Of a stretch of DNA of 64,000 bases, positions 18,240 to 27,024 are shown in pieces. Below the pieces are notes generated by a model, which worked only from the letters and a program-made list of their open reading frames with translations, made no database searches and was not told the DNA's origin. Within the stretch, counting starts at the first letter, position 1. Every line of letters begins with the position of its first letter. Source of the DNA: Rhizobium sp. 16-449-1b (GTDB lineage: Bacteria > Pseudomonadota > Alphaproteobacteria > Rhizobiales > Rhizobiaceae); contig NZ_JAGHMH010000009.1 of NCBI RefSeq assembly GCF_017741935.1, forward strand, positions 62,001-126,000, given 5' to 3'. Made by a program: the position numbers and the translations under genes.

Positions 18240-19238
18240 AGGTGTGATGATTTCCACCGCCGACAAGGATGCCGGCGCGATACGTCCGGAAACGCCACGG
18301 CTCATCACCGCCCGGAATGCCGTGCGCGCATCGGAGCGCAGGTCGTGATGCAGCACGAAGCCGATCTTGCCGGCTTTCAAGAGCGCGCGATTATCGGCAT
18401 CGAGATCATGCGCGACGAACGCCCGGATCGGCCGATCGGCCGCCTCGAAGGCCGCCAGCACCGCGCGATTTCCGCCGCCGATCGAATAGACCGCGTCGAT
18501 CGTCTCGTCGGCCGAGATCGCCCGCGCCGCCAGAATGCCGGTTGCCGCGTCCGTTCCATGCCCTTCGCTGATCTCGGTGATACCGATCTCACGGTATCGC
18601 TCGCGGATCACGCGGCGAAACCCGATCTCGCGCTCCTCCTCGCCACGGAACCGCCCGCTCGAGAGCGTCACCAGAACCCGCCCCGGCGCGCCGGCAAACC
18701 GCTCGCCGATCAGATAGGCGGCGGTCTCGCCCGCTGCCCGGTTATCCGCTCCCGCATAGGCGATCCGCGCCGAATTGGGCAGGTCGGTCACCAGCGTCAC
18801 CACGGGGATGCCCGCCTCCTCCAGCCGCGATACGGCGGCGTCGACCTCTGGCACATCAGGCGCCTTCAGCACGACCGCCTTGGTGCCGCGCAGCCGTATC
18901 CGGTCGAGAAGGTGGACGATCTCCGCCGGCTTCATCACCTCGGCAAAGTGAAAGCGGCAGCGAAACACGGTCGGCAGAAAGGTCGCGACTTCGGCCTCGA
19001 AGGCGGCGCGGACAGTCGTGCTGAAGCGCTCGGGCGTTTCCATCACGATATCGATCGCGATCGTCCGCCCGCCTGCGGCCACCTCCGTCTGCTGCTTTTC
19101 GAGCTCGGCGATCGCCGCCCGCACCCGCAGCTCCGTCTGCCGCCGCACGCCCGGCCGGCCGTTCAGCACCCGGTCCACTGTTGCCGTGCTCAAACCCGCC
19201 TGAAAGGCGATATCCTTGACGAGAAAGACATGCGCCAT
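18222..19238 (-). CDS. LacI-family transcriptional regulator
   Basis: 338 residues. The N-terminal helix-turn-helix and hinge read VKDIAFQAGLSTATVDRVLNG, then a periplasmic-binding-protein-like domain that binds a sugar effector (VVTLVTDLPNSARIAYAGADN is the typical subdomain crossover). The LPNSARIAYAGADNRAAG segment is reminiscent of LacI proteins that sense inositol- or ribose-like sugars. It is transcribed divergently from the PhyH-SDR-lactonase-glycosidase genes across a 105-base gap that holds operator-like repeats, so it probably controls them. Confidence 0.9.
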   Translation of the reverse strand: MAHVFLVKDIAFQAGLSTATVDRVLNGRPGVRRQTELRVRAAIAELEKQQTEVAAGGRTIAIDIVMETPERFSTTVRAAFEAEVATFLPTVFRCRFHFAEVMKPAEIVHLLDRIRLRGTKAVVLKAPDVPEVDAAVSRLEEAGIPVVTLVTDLPNSARIAYAGADNRAAGETAAYLIGERFAGAPGRVLVTLSSGRFRGEEEREIGFRRVIRERYREIGITEISEGHGTDAATGILAARAISADETIDAVYSIGGGNRAVLAAFEAADRPIRAFVAHDLDADNRALLKAGKIGFVLHHDLRSDARTAFRAVMSRGVSGRIAPASLSAVEIITPYNMPA

Positions 19239-19260
19239 GCCGTGAGATTCCGATCCAATC

Positions 19261-19293
19261 TGATGTATTTTTGATGGATTTCTGATCTATCAC
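19261..19293. promoter_or_regulatory. Operator-like repeats in the lacI/phyH divergent gap
   Basis: TGAT recurs at exactly 11-base spacing (TGATGTATTTT, TGATGGATTTC, TGATCTATCAC). Within this, TGATGGAT and ATCTATCA (19272-19292) form an inverted repeat with one mismatch around five bases, the size of a LacI-type operator. One-turn spacing places all three on the same helix face. Confidence 0.55.
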
Positions 19294-19343
19294 GACCCTC
19301 GCCGCGCCGTATAGTGCCTTCATCAGGAATGGAGGAGCATCTG

Positions 19344-20531
19344 ATGAAAACCGACAATCTGCAGAAGCTGCGCGCCGACCGCGTCTGGCTCACCGAGGAT
19401 GCCTGCGATCTCGACGACTTCCGGGCGCTGGCCGAGAAGACGACATCGCTCACCGATTATCCGAACGCTGCCGCGGTCGAGAAGAACGTGCTGATCTACG
19501 ACAGCCGCAATGTCAGGGCCGTCATCGCGGATCCCGAAGGCAAACGCGCGCTCTTGGCCGAGATCTGCGAAGCCTTCGCCGAAGGCCCCGGCGTCGTCGT
19601 CTTCACCGGCGCCTATGAGGACACCGGCGTCATCGATCGCGCCAGCAAGATCTTCGACGACATCATCACCGAGCAGCACCGCACGTCGACCGGCGGCGGC
19701 GACCACTTCGCCAAGGCCGGCGCCAACGACCGCATCTGGAACTCGCTCGAAAAGCACTGCCTGGCCGACCCCGACAATTTCGCCGAATACTACGCCAACC
19801 CGATCGTGGCTCTGGCAAGCCAGGCCTGGCTTGGCCCGAGCTACCAGATGACCGCGCAGGTCAACCGCGTGAACCCCGGTGGCGCTGCCCAATCCGCGCA
19901 TCGCGATTACCACCTCGGCTTCCAGTCTTCCGAAGTGATCCAGCAGTTCCCCGTCCACGTCCACAGGCTCTCGCCGGTGCTGACGCTGCAGGGCGCGGTC
20001 GCCCATTGCGACATGCCGCTCGAAAGCGGGCCGACGCTTTTCCTGCCGAATAGCCAGACCTACGTGCCGGGCTATCTCGCCCTCAAGAGACAGGAATTCC
20101 GCGATTACTTCGAGAAGAACCACGTGCAGCTGCCGTTGAAGAAGGGCGATGTCGTCTTCTTCAACCCGGCGCTCTTCCATGCCGCCGGCACCAACCGCTC
20201 GGCCGATATCAAGCGCGTCGCCAACCTGTTGCAGGTCTCCTCCGCCTTCGGCCGCGCCATGGAAACGGTCGACCGCCAGCGCATGAGCGCCACCCTCTTC
20301 CCGGCGCTGAAGCGGCTGTCCGACACGCTCTCGAAAACCGAAATCGCCAATGCGGTGGCGGCCTGCGCCGAGGGCTACTCCTTCCCCACCAATCTCGACC
20401 GCGACCCACCGCTCGGCGGCCTCGCGCCGAAGACGCAGGCGCAGCTGATGCACGAGGCATTGGCGGCGGACTGGAGCGACGAGATGTTCGCGGAGGCGCT
20501 GGCGAAACAGGCGGAGAAGAAGCTGAGCTGA
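19344..20531 (+). CDS. Phytanoyl-CoA dioxygenase (PhyH) family oxygenase
   Basis: 395 residues from the ATG at 19344, which has GGAGGA seven bases upstream; earlier in-frame starts lack one. It belongs to the Fe(II)/2-oxoglutarate oxygenases. The iron ligands are visible as the HRDYH pattern (SAHRDYHLGFQ, residues ~183-187) and a distal His in NPALFHAAGTNRS, whose nearby Arg would hold 2-oxoglutarate. It would hydroxylate a small molecule in the cytoplasm. Its position as first gene of a sugar-type cluster (SDR, lactonase, GH2) under a LacI regulator suggests action on a carbohydrate or cyclitol rather than a lipid; that is inference. Confidence 0.85.
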   Translation: MKTDNLQKLRADRVWLTEDACDLDDFRALAEKTTSLTDYPNAAAVEKNVLIYDSRNVRAVIADPEGKRALLAEICEAFAEGPGVVVFTGAYEDTGVIDRASKIFDDIITEQHRTSTGGGDHFAKAGANDRIWNSLEKHCLADPDNFAEYYANPIVALASQAWLGPSYQMTAQVNRVNPGGAAQSAHRDYHLGFQSSEVIQQFPVHVHRLSPVLTLQGAVAHCDMPLESGPTLFLPNSQTYVPGYLALKRQEFRDYFEKNHVQLPLKKGDVVFFNPALFHAAGTNRSADIKRVANLLQVSSAFGRAMETVDRQRMSATLFPALKRLSDTLSKTEIANAVAACAEGYSFPTNLDRDPPLGGLAPKTQAQLMHEALAADWSDEMFAEALAKQAEKKLS

Positions 20532-20567
20532 ACACCCAGCACGGCACTCAATAGCAACAACGAAAAA

Positions 20568-20590
20568 GGCCCCTCGCATCGCGAGGGGCC
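20568..20590. terminator. Hairpin between the dioxygenase and SDR genes
   Basis: GGCCCCTCGC, a three-base loop and GCGAGGGGCC form a perfect stem. The A-run lies on its 5' side, so the T-tract is on the minus strand; on the plus strand there is no T-run. It may be a partial terminator or mRNA-stability element within the operon. Confidence 0.45.
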
Positions 20591-20632
20591 ATTCGCGCAT
20601 CATCAGTCAGATATCATTGGGAGAAACCATAT

Positions 20633-21454
20633 ATGAGCACAGACCACAGCCGCCTCGACGGAAAGATCGCCATCGTCACCGGCGGCACGCAGGGCCTCGG
20701 CGCCACCATCGCCCGGCTCTTCGCCGAGCGCGGCGCCAAGGGCATCGTCATCTGCGGCCGCAACGCCGACAAGGGCCGCGCGAAGGCCGAGGAGATCTCA
20801 CGCGCGACCGGCGCGGAGGTGGTCTATGTCCAGGCGGATCTCTCCAAGGTGGAGGATGCCAGCAAGGTCGTGCAGGCCTGCGACAGGGCTTTCGGCCGCG
20901 TCGATGCGCTGGTCAACGCCGCCGCCACCACCGATCGCGGCACCATTCTCGACACCAGCCCCGAACTCTTCGACACCATGTTCGCGATCAACGTGCGCGC
21001 GCCCTTCTTCCTGATCCAGGAAAGCGTGAAAATCATGCGCCGCGAAAAAACCGAAGGCACGATCGTCAACATCGGCTCGATGTCGGCCAAGGCGGGGCAG
21101 CCCTTCATCGCCGCCTATTGCGCCTCCAAGGGCGCGCTCGAAACGCTGACCAAGAACACCGCCTACGCGCTGCTGCGCAACCGCATCCGCGTCAACGGAT
21201 TGAACATCGGCTGGATGGCATCCGAAGGCGAGGACCGCATCCAGCGCGAGTTTCATGGCGCCGCCGCCAACTGGCTGGACGAAGCCGCCGCCGCCCAGCC
21301 CTTCGGCCGCCTCGTCGACCCCGAGGAAGTGGCCCGCGCCTGCGCCTATCTCTCATCGTCGGAATCCGGCCTTATGACCGGCTCGATGATCTGTTTCGAC
21401 CAATCGATCTGGGGCGCTTACGACGGCTCACCGCATCCGCAAGCCCCGCTCTGA
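20633..21454 (+). CDS. Short-chain dehydrogenase/reductase
   Basis: 273-residue classical SDR. The NAD(P)-binding motif TGGTQGLG (residues ~18-25), the structural NAAAT, catalytic Ser in NIGSMSA and YCASKGA (Tyr and Lys of YxxxK) are present. Arg-rich RNADKGRAK after beta-2 hints at NADP preference. It has a GGGAGA ribosome site. Genes of this type in sugar catabolic clusters oxidise a secondary alcohol of a sugar or sugar acid; here the partner enzymes are the upstream PhyH oxygenase and the downstream lactonase. Confidence 0.88.
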   Translation: MSTDHSRLDGKIAIVTGGTQGLGATIARLFAERGAKGIVICGRNADKGRAKAEEISRATGAEVVYVQADLSKVEDASKVVQACDRAFGRVDALVNAAATTDRGTILDTSPELFDTMFAINVRAPFFLIQESVKIMRREKTEGTIVNIGSMSAKAGQPFIAAYCASKGALETLTKNTAYALLRNRIRVNGLNIGWMASEGEDRIQREFHGAAANWLDEAAAAQPFGRLVDPEEVARACAYLSSSESGLMTGSMICFDQSIWGAYDGSPHPQAPL

Positions 21455-21568
21455 AAAATTGCGAAAGCCAAAAATGCCGGAGCCTCGGCCTTTTGCTTGG
21501 CCGGGCTCTGGCACGCGGCTTCGTTTACGTTTACGAAGGAGATCAAATCGCTTTGGGAGGAGCAGCCT

Positions 21569-22480
21569 GTGTCGCAAGATGCGCTTTATGACATCCGTGA
21601 CGATCGTTTCAATCGCCTGATCGCGGGCAGCGCCAGGCTCGAGGAGCTCTATTCCGGATGCCGCTGGGCCGAGGGTCCCGTCTGGTTCTCCGATCTCAAC
21701 TGCCTGCTCTGGAGCGACATCCCCAACGAGCGCATCATGCGCTGGGTGCCCGATGGCGGCGCCTCGGTCTTCCGCTCCCCATCCAACTACGTCAACGGCA
21801 ACACCCGCGATCGCCAGGGCCGGCTGGTATCCTGCGAACATGGCGGCCGCCGCGTCACCCGCACCGAGCCGGATGGCCGCATCACCGTGCTTGCCGATCG
21901 CTACAAGGGCAAGCGGCTGAATTCGCCCAACGACGTCGTTGTCCGCTCCGACGGCTCCATCTGGTTCACCGATCCGAGCTACGGCATCATGTCCGACTAT
22001 GAAGGCCACAAGGCCGAGCCCGAGCAGGAAACCAGAAACGTCTACCGCATCGATGCCGGAACCGGCGAAATCGAAGCGGTCGCCACCGACTTCATCCAGC
22101 CCAACGGCCTCGCCTTCTCGCCGGATGAAAAGCAGCTCTACATCGCCGATTCAGGCTCCTCGAACCACGAGGTGCCGCGCCATATCCGCGTCTTCGACGT
22201 CGTCGACGACCGCAAGCTGACCAACAGCCGCTACTTCTGCTCGATCGACAACGGCGTGCCCGATGGCTTCCGCTTCGACGTTGCCGGCAACCTCTGGAGC
22301 AGTGCCGCCGACGGTGTTCACTGCTTCGCGCCAGACGGCACTCTGCTCGGCAAAATCAAGGTTCCGCAGACGGTCTCCAACATCACCTTCGGCGGCCAGA
22401 AGAAAAACCGCCTGTTCATAACCGCGACGCAATCGGTCTACGCCATTTACACGACGACCAACGGCGCCCAGTACCCGTAA
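21569..22480 (+). CDS. SMP-30/gluconolactonase family lactonase
   Basis: 303 residues starting with GTG at 21569; GGGAGGAG lies six bases upstream, whereas the longer in-frame ATG start has none. It is a six-bladed beta-propeller: metal ligands are the Glu of WAEGPVW, the Asn in LNSPNDVV, the Asn in IQPNGLAFSPDE and the catalytic Asp in the late blade (NGVPDGFRFD). The enzyme hydrolyses sugar lactones, the step following dehydrogenation of an aldose, which fits the adjacent SDR. Confidence 0.88.
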   Translation: MSQDALYDIRDDRFNRLIAGSARLEELYSGCRWAEGPVWFSDLNCLLWSDIPNERIMRWVPDGGASVFRSPSNYVNGNTRDRQGRLVSCEHGGRRVTRTEPDGRITVLADRYKGKRLNSPNDVVVRSDGSIWFTDPSYGIMSDYEGHKAEPEQETRNVYRIDAGTGEIEAVATDFIQPNGLAFSPDEKQLYIADSGSSNHEVPRHIRVFDVVDDRKLTNSRYFCSIDNGVPDGFRFDVAGNLWSSAADGVHCFAPDGTLLGKIKVPQTVSNITFGGQKKNRLFITATQSVYAIYTTTNGAQYP

Positions 22481-22569
22481 GCCAAAACTGACATTGAAAG
22501 CGCGCCGGGCTACTTGCTGCGTCCCGTTGCGCCTCCGTCCCCGATACCGTTACTGCGTGAGAAACTGAC

Positions 22570-24813
22570 ATGCGTTCCATCGTTCCCTACAACGAATCCT
22601 GGGCTTTCCATGAGGGTGCCGGCCAGCATCTGCTGCGCGATTTCGACGGCCGCGTCACCGTCAACCTGCCGCATACGGCGGTCGAACTCCCGTTCAACTA
22701 TTTCGATGAAGCGAGCTACCAGCGCGCTTTCACCTATCAGAAACTGCTGCGCTGGATGCCGGAATTCGAGGGCCGCGAGGTTTCGCTGGTGTTCGACGCC
22801 GCCATGGCCGACGCCGTGGTCTATCTGAACGGCGAGGAGATCATCGCCCACAAGGATGGCTACACGCCCTTCGAGGCGCGCCTGACCAACGGCCTGCAAC
22901 GCGGCGACAACCTGATATCAGTCACCATCGACGGCAGCGAGAACCCCGCCATCCCGCCCTTCGGCGGCGCGATCGATTACCTGACTTACGCCGGCATCTA
23001 CCGCGAGGTCTGGCTGAAGGTCACCGATCCCGTCTCGATCCAAAACGTCAAGATCGAGACCACGGATGTGCTTTCGGAAGAAAAGTCCGCTTCCGTCCGT
23101 GTCCATCTCTCCAACCCTCGCAACGTGCCCTTCCTGGGAACGCTGACGGCCTCGCTCGCCGATATCGATGGCAATGTGCTGGCCACCGCGTCAGCGGACA
23201 CGACCGGCGACGACGCGACGCTTGATTTCAGCGGCCTCACCGGTATTGCACTCTGGGATATCGACAATCCGGAACTCTACCAGATGACGGTGGAGCTCAA
23301 GACCAGCCATGGTTCGGACAGGTTGACGACCAGCTTCGGTTTCCGCACGGCCGAATTCACCCCCGAGGGCTTCCGGCTGAACGGCCGGCCGCTGAAGCTG
23401 CGCGGCCTAAACCGCCACCAGTCCTTCCCCTATGTCGGCTACGCCGCCGGACGCTCCGCCCAGGAACGCGACGCCGACATCATGAAGTCCATGCTGAAGT
23501 GCAACATGGTCCGCACCTCGCACTATCCGCAATCGAAGTGGTTTCTCGATCGCTGCGACAAGATCGGCCTGCTCGTGTTCGAGGAAATCCCCGGCTGGCA
23601 GCACATCGGCGACCAGGAATGGCAGCATGAATCCATCCGCAACGTCCGCCGGATGATCGAGCGCGACTGGAACCATCCCTCGATCGTCATCTGGGGCGTG
23701 CGCATCAACGAGAGCCAGGACAGCCACCACTTCTACACCGAGACCAACCGGCTTGCCCGCGAGCTCGATCCTACCCGTCCGACCGGCGGCGTTCGCTACA
23801 TCACCGATAGCGAGCTGCTCGAGGACGTCTACACGATGAACGACTTCATCCTCGGCAACGAGGAGCTGCCCGGCGCCAACCGCCCGCGCACGCCGCTGCG
23901 CCCGCAGCAGGAAAGCACCGGCCTTTCCTACAAGGTGCCATATATGATCACCGAATTCGGTGGTCACATGTACCCGACCAAGATCTACGACCAGGAAGCG
24001 CGCCAGGCCGAACATGTCCGCCGCCACCTGGAAGTGCTGAACGCCGCCTATGGCGATCCCGACATAGCGGGCGCCATCGGCTGGTGCATGTTCGACTACA
24101 ACACCCACAAGGATTTCGGCTCCGGCGACCGCATCTGCTACCACGGCGTCATGGACATGTTCCGCGAACCGAAATTCGCCGCTTACGCTTATGCCAGCCA
24201 GTGTGAACCTTCCGAAGAGGTGATCATGAAGCCGGTGACCTTCTGGGCACGCGGCGAGCGCAACATCGGCGGCGTGCTCCCGTTGATCGTGCTGACGAAT
24301 TGCGACGAGGTCGAGCTGGCCTATGGCTCGGTGACCAAGCGCGTCGGCCCCGACTACGAGAACTTCCCGCACCTGCCGCATCCGCCTGTGGTCTTCGACC
24401 ACCGCCACTTCACCGCCGACGAACTCGGCATATGGGGCCAGAAGTGGATCGACGGCAGCTTCACCGGCTATGTCGACGGCGCGCTCGTGGCAAAGCTGAC
24501 GCTGGTCGCCGATCCTTTGCCGACGACGCTGCAGGTGGTGGCCGACAGTACCCGGCTGAAGGCACGCGAACGCGACACCACCCGTGTCGTGTTGCGCGCG
24601 CTCGACCAGCAAGGCCAGCGCCTGCCCTTCCTGAACGAAGTGGTGACGATATCTCTCACCGGCCCGGCAAAGATCGTCGGCCCCAGCACCATCCCGCTCC
24701 AGGGCGGCACGGCCGGTCTCTGGATCGAGACCACGGGCCTGACCGGCGAGATCACGCTTGCGGCCACCTGCCCTCGCTTTGGTAAAGTCACGCTGACGCT
24801 CGCCGCCGTGTGA
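22570..24813 (+). CDS. Glycoside hydrolase family 2 (beta-galactosidase/glucuronidase-like)
   Basis: 747 residues. Order: N-terminal jelly-roll sugar-binding domain (to ~170), Ig-like domain (~175-270), TIM barrel (~275-560), C-terminal beta domains. The barrel carries MVRTSHYP, the acid/base Glu in WGVRINESQD and the nucleophile Glu in YMITEFGGHMYP. No signal peptide, so it acts on an imported glycoside in the cytoplasm. It is the last gene of the plus-strand set and would release the sugar that the SDR and lactonase process. Exact substrate (beta-galactoside, glucuronide or mannoside) cannot be read from sequence. Confidence 0.9.
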   Translation: MRSIVPYNESWAFHEGAGQHLLRDFDGRVTVNLPHTAVELPFNYFDEASYQRAFTYQKLLRWMPEFEGREVSLVFDAAMADAVVYLNGEEIIAHKDGYTPFEARLTNGLQRGDNLISVTIDGSENPAIPPFGGAIDYLTYAGIYREVWLKVTDPVSIQNVKIETTDVLSEEKSASVRVHLSNPRNVPFLGTLTASLADIDGNVLATASADTTGDDATLDFSGLTGIALWDIDNPELYQMTVELKTSHGSDRLTTSFGFRTAEFTPEGFRLNGRPLKLRGLNRHQSFPYVGYAAGRSAQERDADIMKSMLKCNMVRTSHYPQSKWFLDRCDKIGLLVFEEIPGWQHIGDQEWQHESIRNVRRMIERDWNHPSIVIWGVRINESQDSHHFYTETNRLARELDPTRPTGGVRYITDSELLEDVYTMNDFILGNEELPGANRPRTPLRPQQESTGLSYKVPYMITEFGGHMYPTKIYDQEARQAEHVRRHLEVLNAAYGDPDIAGAIGWCMFDYNTHKDFGSGDRICYHGVMDMFREPKFAAYAYASQCEPSEEVIMKPVTFWARGERNIGGVLPLIVLTNCDEVELAYGSVTKRVGPDYENFPHLPHPPVVFDHRHFTADELGIWGQKWIDGSFTGYVDGALVAKLTLVADPLPTTLQVVADSTRLKARERDTTRVVLRALDQQGQRLPFLNEVVTISLTGPAKIVGPSTIPLQGGTAGLWIETTGLTGEITLAATCPRFGKVTLTLAAV

Positions 24814-24823
24814 CGGCGGCCAC

Positions 24824-24849
24824 AGCCCTGGTCTTCACAGGCCAGGGCT
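24824..24849. terminator. Hairpin after the GH2 gene
   Basis: AGCCCTGG and CCAGGGCT flank a ten-base loop ten bases after the GH2 stop, between convergent genes. There is no T-run on either side, so it is only a possible bidirectional terminator. Confidence 0.4.
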
Positions 24850-24869
24850 CGATGCGCTGCCTACGGCGC

Positions 24870-25187
24870 TCAGACTGGAGCGACCGAGCGAACGCTACCG
24901 TTATTGTCGACGATGCAGGAGTATTTCTTACCCCCTGCATCCAGATCGACGGCGAATGTCCCGTCCGGCTGCAGCCGAGAGCCTGTCGGCAGGACTTTGA
25001 CACCGGCTCCGGCGCTGCTCGTCACCGCATTCGCGCAAAGCAATTGCAGATCGGCCGGCGCCGTCATCAGCGTGGTGCGCGCCATGGCTTCAGGTGGGGG
25101 CGGCGCCGGCGTACAGGCCCCCAACGACAACAGTCCGGCCAGGCCCACAAGTGCCCGACCGCCTCGCTTCAACTCTTCTCTCGACAT
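24870..25187 (-). CDS. Small secreted lipoprotein of unknown function
   Basis: 105 residues from the ATG at 25187, which follows GGAGGGG by four bases; a longer reading lacks this. The N-terminus ends in a lipobox LSLGAC near residue 25, followed by the Pro-rich linker TPAPPPP. The mature part contains two further Cys (LLCAN and YSCIVD) that could form a disulfide, and a GTFAVDLDAGGKKYSC beta-strand pattern. I do not recognise the family. It is convergent with the GH2 gene and downstream of the L,D-transpeptidase. Confidence 0.75.
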   Translation of the reverse strand: MSREELKRGGRALVGLAGLLSLGACTPAPPPPEAMARTTLMTAPADLQLLCANAVTSSAGAGVKVLPTGSRLQPDGTFAVDLDAGGKKYSCIVDNNGSVRSVAPV

Positions 25188-25252
25188 CTGTCCCCTCCAG
25201 ACGTTGATAATGTCAGGCCTGATCAATCCCCGGCCAATGCCGGCACCATCGA

Positions 25253-25963
25253 TCAGATACCCTTGTAGAGCGCGGCCCCCTGCATGAGCACGATGACCTT
25301 GGCACCGATCTGCACCCGCGAATGCAGATCCGTCACGTCGTCATTGTTGAGCCTGATGCACCCGGACGATACATCGAGGCCGATCGTCCAGGGCTCGGCC
25401 GTGCCGTGGATGCGGTAGATCGTGTCCTGGTCGCCGGCGTAGAGATAAAGCGCCCGCGCTCCGAGCGGGTTCTCCGGCCCGCCGGGCATGCCGGCCGCCC
25501 ATTTGGCGGCATTCGCATCACGCGCCACCATTTCGGCCGGCGGCGTCCACACCGGCCATTCCGCCGTGCGCCCAACCCGGACGATCCCCGCCCAGCCGAA
25601 CCCATCACGGCCGACTCCGATGCCGTAGCGGATCGCCTGCCCGCCCGGCTGCACGAGGTAGAGAAAATGCTGGTTGCCGTCGATGATGATCGTCCCCGGC
25701 GGCTCCGCGGTCCGGAACGTCACGATCTGCCTGCGAAAGGCCTCCGGCGATTGCTTGTTGCGCGCGTAATATTGCCGGGCCTTCTTGCTGTCATAATCGA
25801 CCCATGTCCGCGTCTTGGCATCATAGATCTGCGTCTGCGCCAGCACGACAATGGGCGCAAGCAACACCGCCGCCGCCACAACCGGCAGCCCCTTGCGCAA
25901 GCGCCGGGTTACCCAGCCGAACACCTCATTGCACGTCGCCAGAGAAGAAGACCGAACCGTCAT
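25253..25963 (-). CDS. L,D-transpeptidase (YkuD domain)
   Basis: 236 residues from the ATG at 25963, which overlaps the stop of the upstream binding-protein gene (ATGA), indicating coupled translation. A signal-anchor hydrophobic stretch (LPVVAAAVLLAPIVVLAQ) lies near residues 26-43. The YkuD domain spans ~95-236; the catalytic block is HGTAEPWTIG followed by SSGCIRL, matching the family pattern His, then Ser-x-Gly-Cys-x-Arg. It makes 3-3 peptidoglycan crosslinks or anchors proteins to peptidoglycan in the periplasm. Confidence 0.9.
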   Translation of the reverse strand: MTVRSSSLATCNEVFGWVTRRLRKGLPVVAAAVLLAPIVVLAQTQIYDAKTRTWVDYDSKKARQYYARNKQSPEAFRRQIVTFRTAEPPGTIIIDGNQHFLYLVQPGGQAIRYGIGVGRDGFGWAGIVRVGRTAEWPVWTPPAEMVARDANAAKWAAGMPGGPENPLGARALYLYAGDQDTIYRIHGTAEPWTIGLDVSSGCIRLNNDDVTDLHSRVQIGAKVIVLMQGAALYKGI

Positions 25964-26916
25964 GGCTTCGCCCACCCATCGATCCGCGCCGCGTTGCGCT
26001 CCACCCACGCCTTGGCATAGCCAAGCGGCGCCTGCCGCTCCACCTCAAGCGCATAGCTCATCGCCGTCGCCTCCTCCGGCGTCAGATCGACCTTTTCAAG
26101 GAAGGCCGCGATCTCGGGGTGCTTGCTGGCAAGCGCTGTTGAATAGGCGATGCGAAAGGTGGCCGTATCCCAGCCCGTCGTGGCAGAGGACTTGTTGATC
26201 CAGAGCGGATCGGTCGCACTTGCCAACGACCATTTGGCCGCATCATGCCTTGGTTCTTCAAGCCGGACGATCTTGTGCAGGTCGAAGACGAAATGCGGCG
26301 CATAGCAGGCGAACACCACCGGCTGGCCGGTCGCGACCGCCGCATCGATGCCGGCCATCGCCACCTCTTCCTCGGCCTCCACGAGCGTCATCGTCTTGGC
26401 GTAACCGTAGCTGTTCGCGCGCACGCGCTCGATCCCCGTCGACGACCAGGTCGGCGCGCCGATCCACATCTCCCCCTTGCCGTCGCCATCCGTATCGAGA
26501 AGACTGGTCTTTTCGGGGTCGCTGAGATCGGTGATATCAGTGATCCCCTTCTCCGCCGCCGCAGGCGTCGCGCAGATGCCCTGCCACGCCGGAACCATGT
26601 GCTTGGCCAGAACGACCACGCCCTTCTCGGTCACGAATTTCTCGATGACATCGGCGAGATTGGGCTGCCAGACCTCCGGGTGGATGTCGACGCTCCCCTT
26701 CTCCAGCCCGGCAAAGGCGTTGAGCGTGCCCATTTCCTGGACGAGAGCAGGCTGATTGAACTCTTTCTCGATCGCGACCTTGAGAATAAAGGCCGTAGCC
26801 TGGCCGGAGGGCCAGTTCGGCATGGCAATCTTGAGGTCATCCGCAAGGACAGGCATCCCAGCCCCCAAGACGGACAATAAAACGACGAACACGGCGCAAC
26901 CGGCACCATCTCTCAC
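25960..26916 (-). CDS. Glycine-betaine/choline-type ABC substrate-binding protein
   Basis: 318 residues from the GTG at 26916, chosen because GAGGGGG lies six bases upstream and it gives a compact signal peptide (VFVVLLSVLGAGMPVLADD); an ATG 12 codons earlier has no ribosome site. The OpuAC fold is evident: KIAMPNWPSGQATA, VDIHPEVWQPN, IGAPTWSSTG, FACYAPHFVFD and a C-terminal helix. Trp and Tyr residues that cage quaternary ammonium are present in those segments. No permease or ATPase gene is adjacent; it is coupled to the L,D-transpeptidase instead. Confidence 0.87.
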   Translation of the reverse strand: MRDGAGCAVFVVLLSVLGAGMPVLADDLKIAMPNWPSGQATAFILKVAIEKEFNQPALVQEMGTLNAFAGLEKGSVDIHPEVWQPNLADVIEKFVTEKGVVVLAKHMVPAWQGICATPAAAEKGITDITDLSDPEKTSLLDTDGDGKGEMWIGAPTWSSTGIERVRANSYGYAKTMTLVEAEEEVAMAGIDAAVATGQPVVFACYAPHFVFDLHKIVRLEEPRHDAAKWSLASATDPLWINKSSATTGWDTATFRIAYSTALASKHPEIAAFLEKVDLTPEEATAMSYALEVERQAPLGYAKAWVERNAARIDGWAKP

Positions 26917-27024
26917 AATGTTCCCCCTCGGCAGACACTGATCGGATCGCATGCTGATATTTCAACGCCAGGATGCAGAAGCGGGCGTAGTTAGTCAAGC
27001 CTAGAGTGTTTTAGAAAATTCAGA

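Noticed and set aside
19323..20603. 426-codon minus-strand frame opposite the PhyH gene
   Set aside because: Shadow; the plus strand has the iron-binding residues and ribosome site.
23407..24612. 401-codon minus-strand frame opposite the GH2 gene
   Set aside because: Shadow of the GH2 gene without family motifs.
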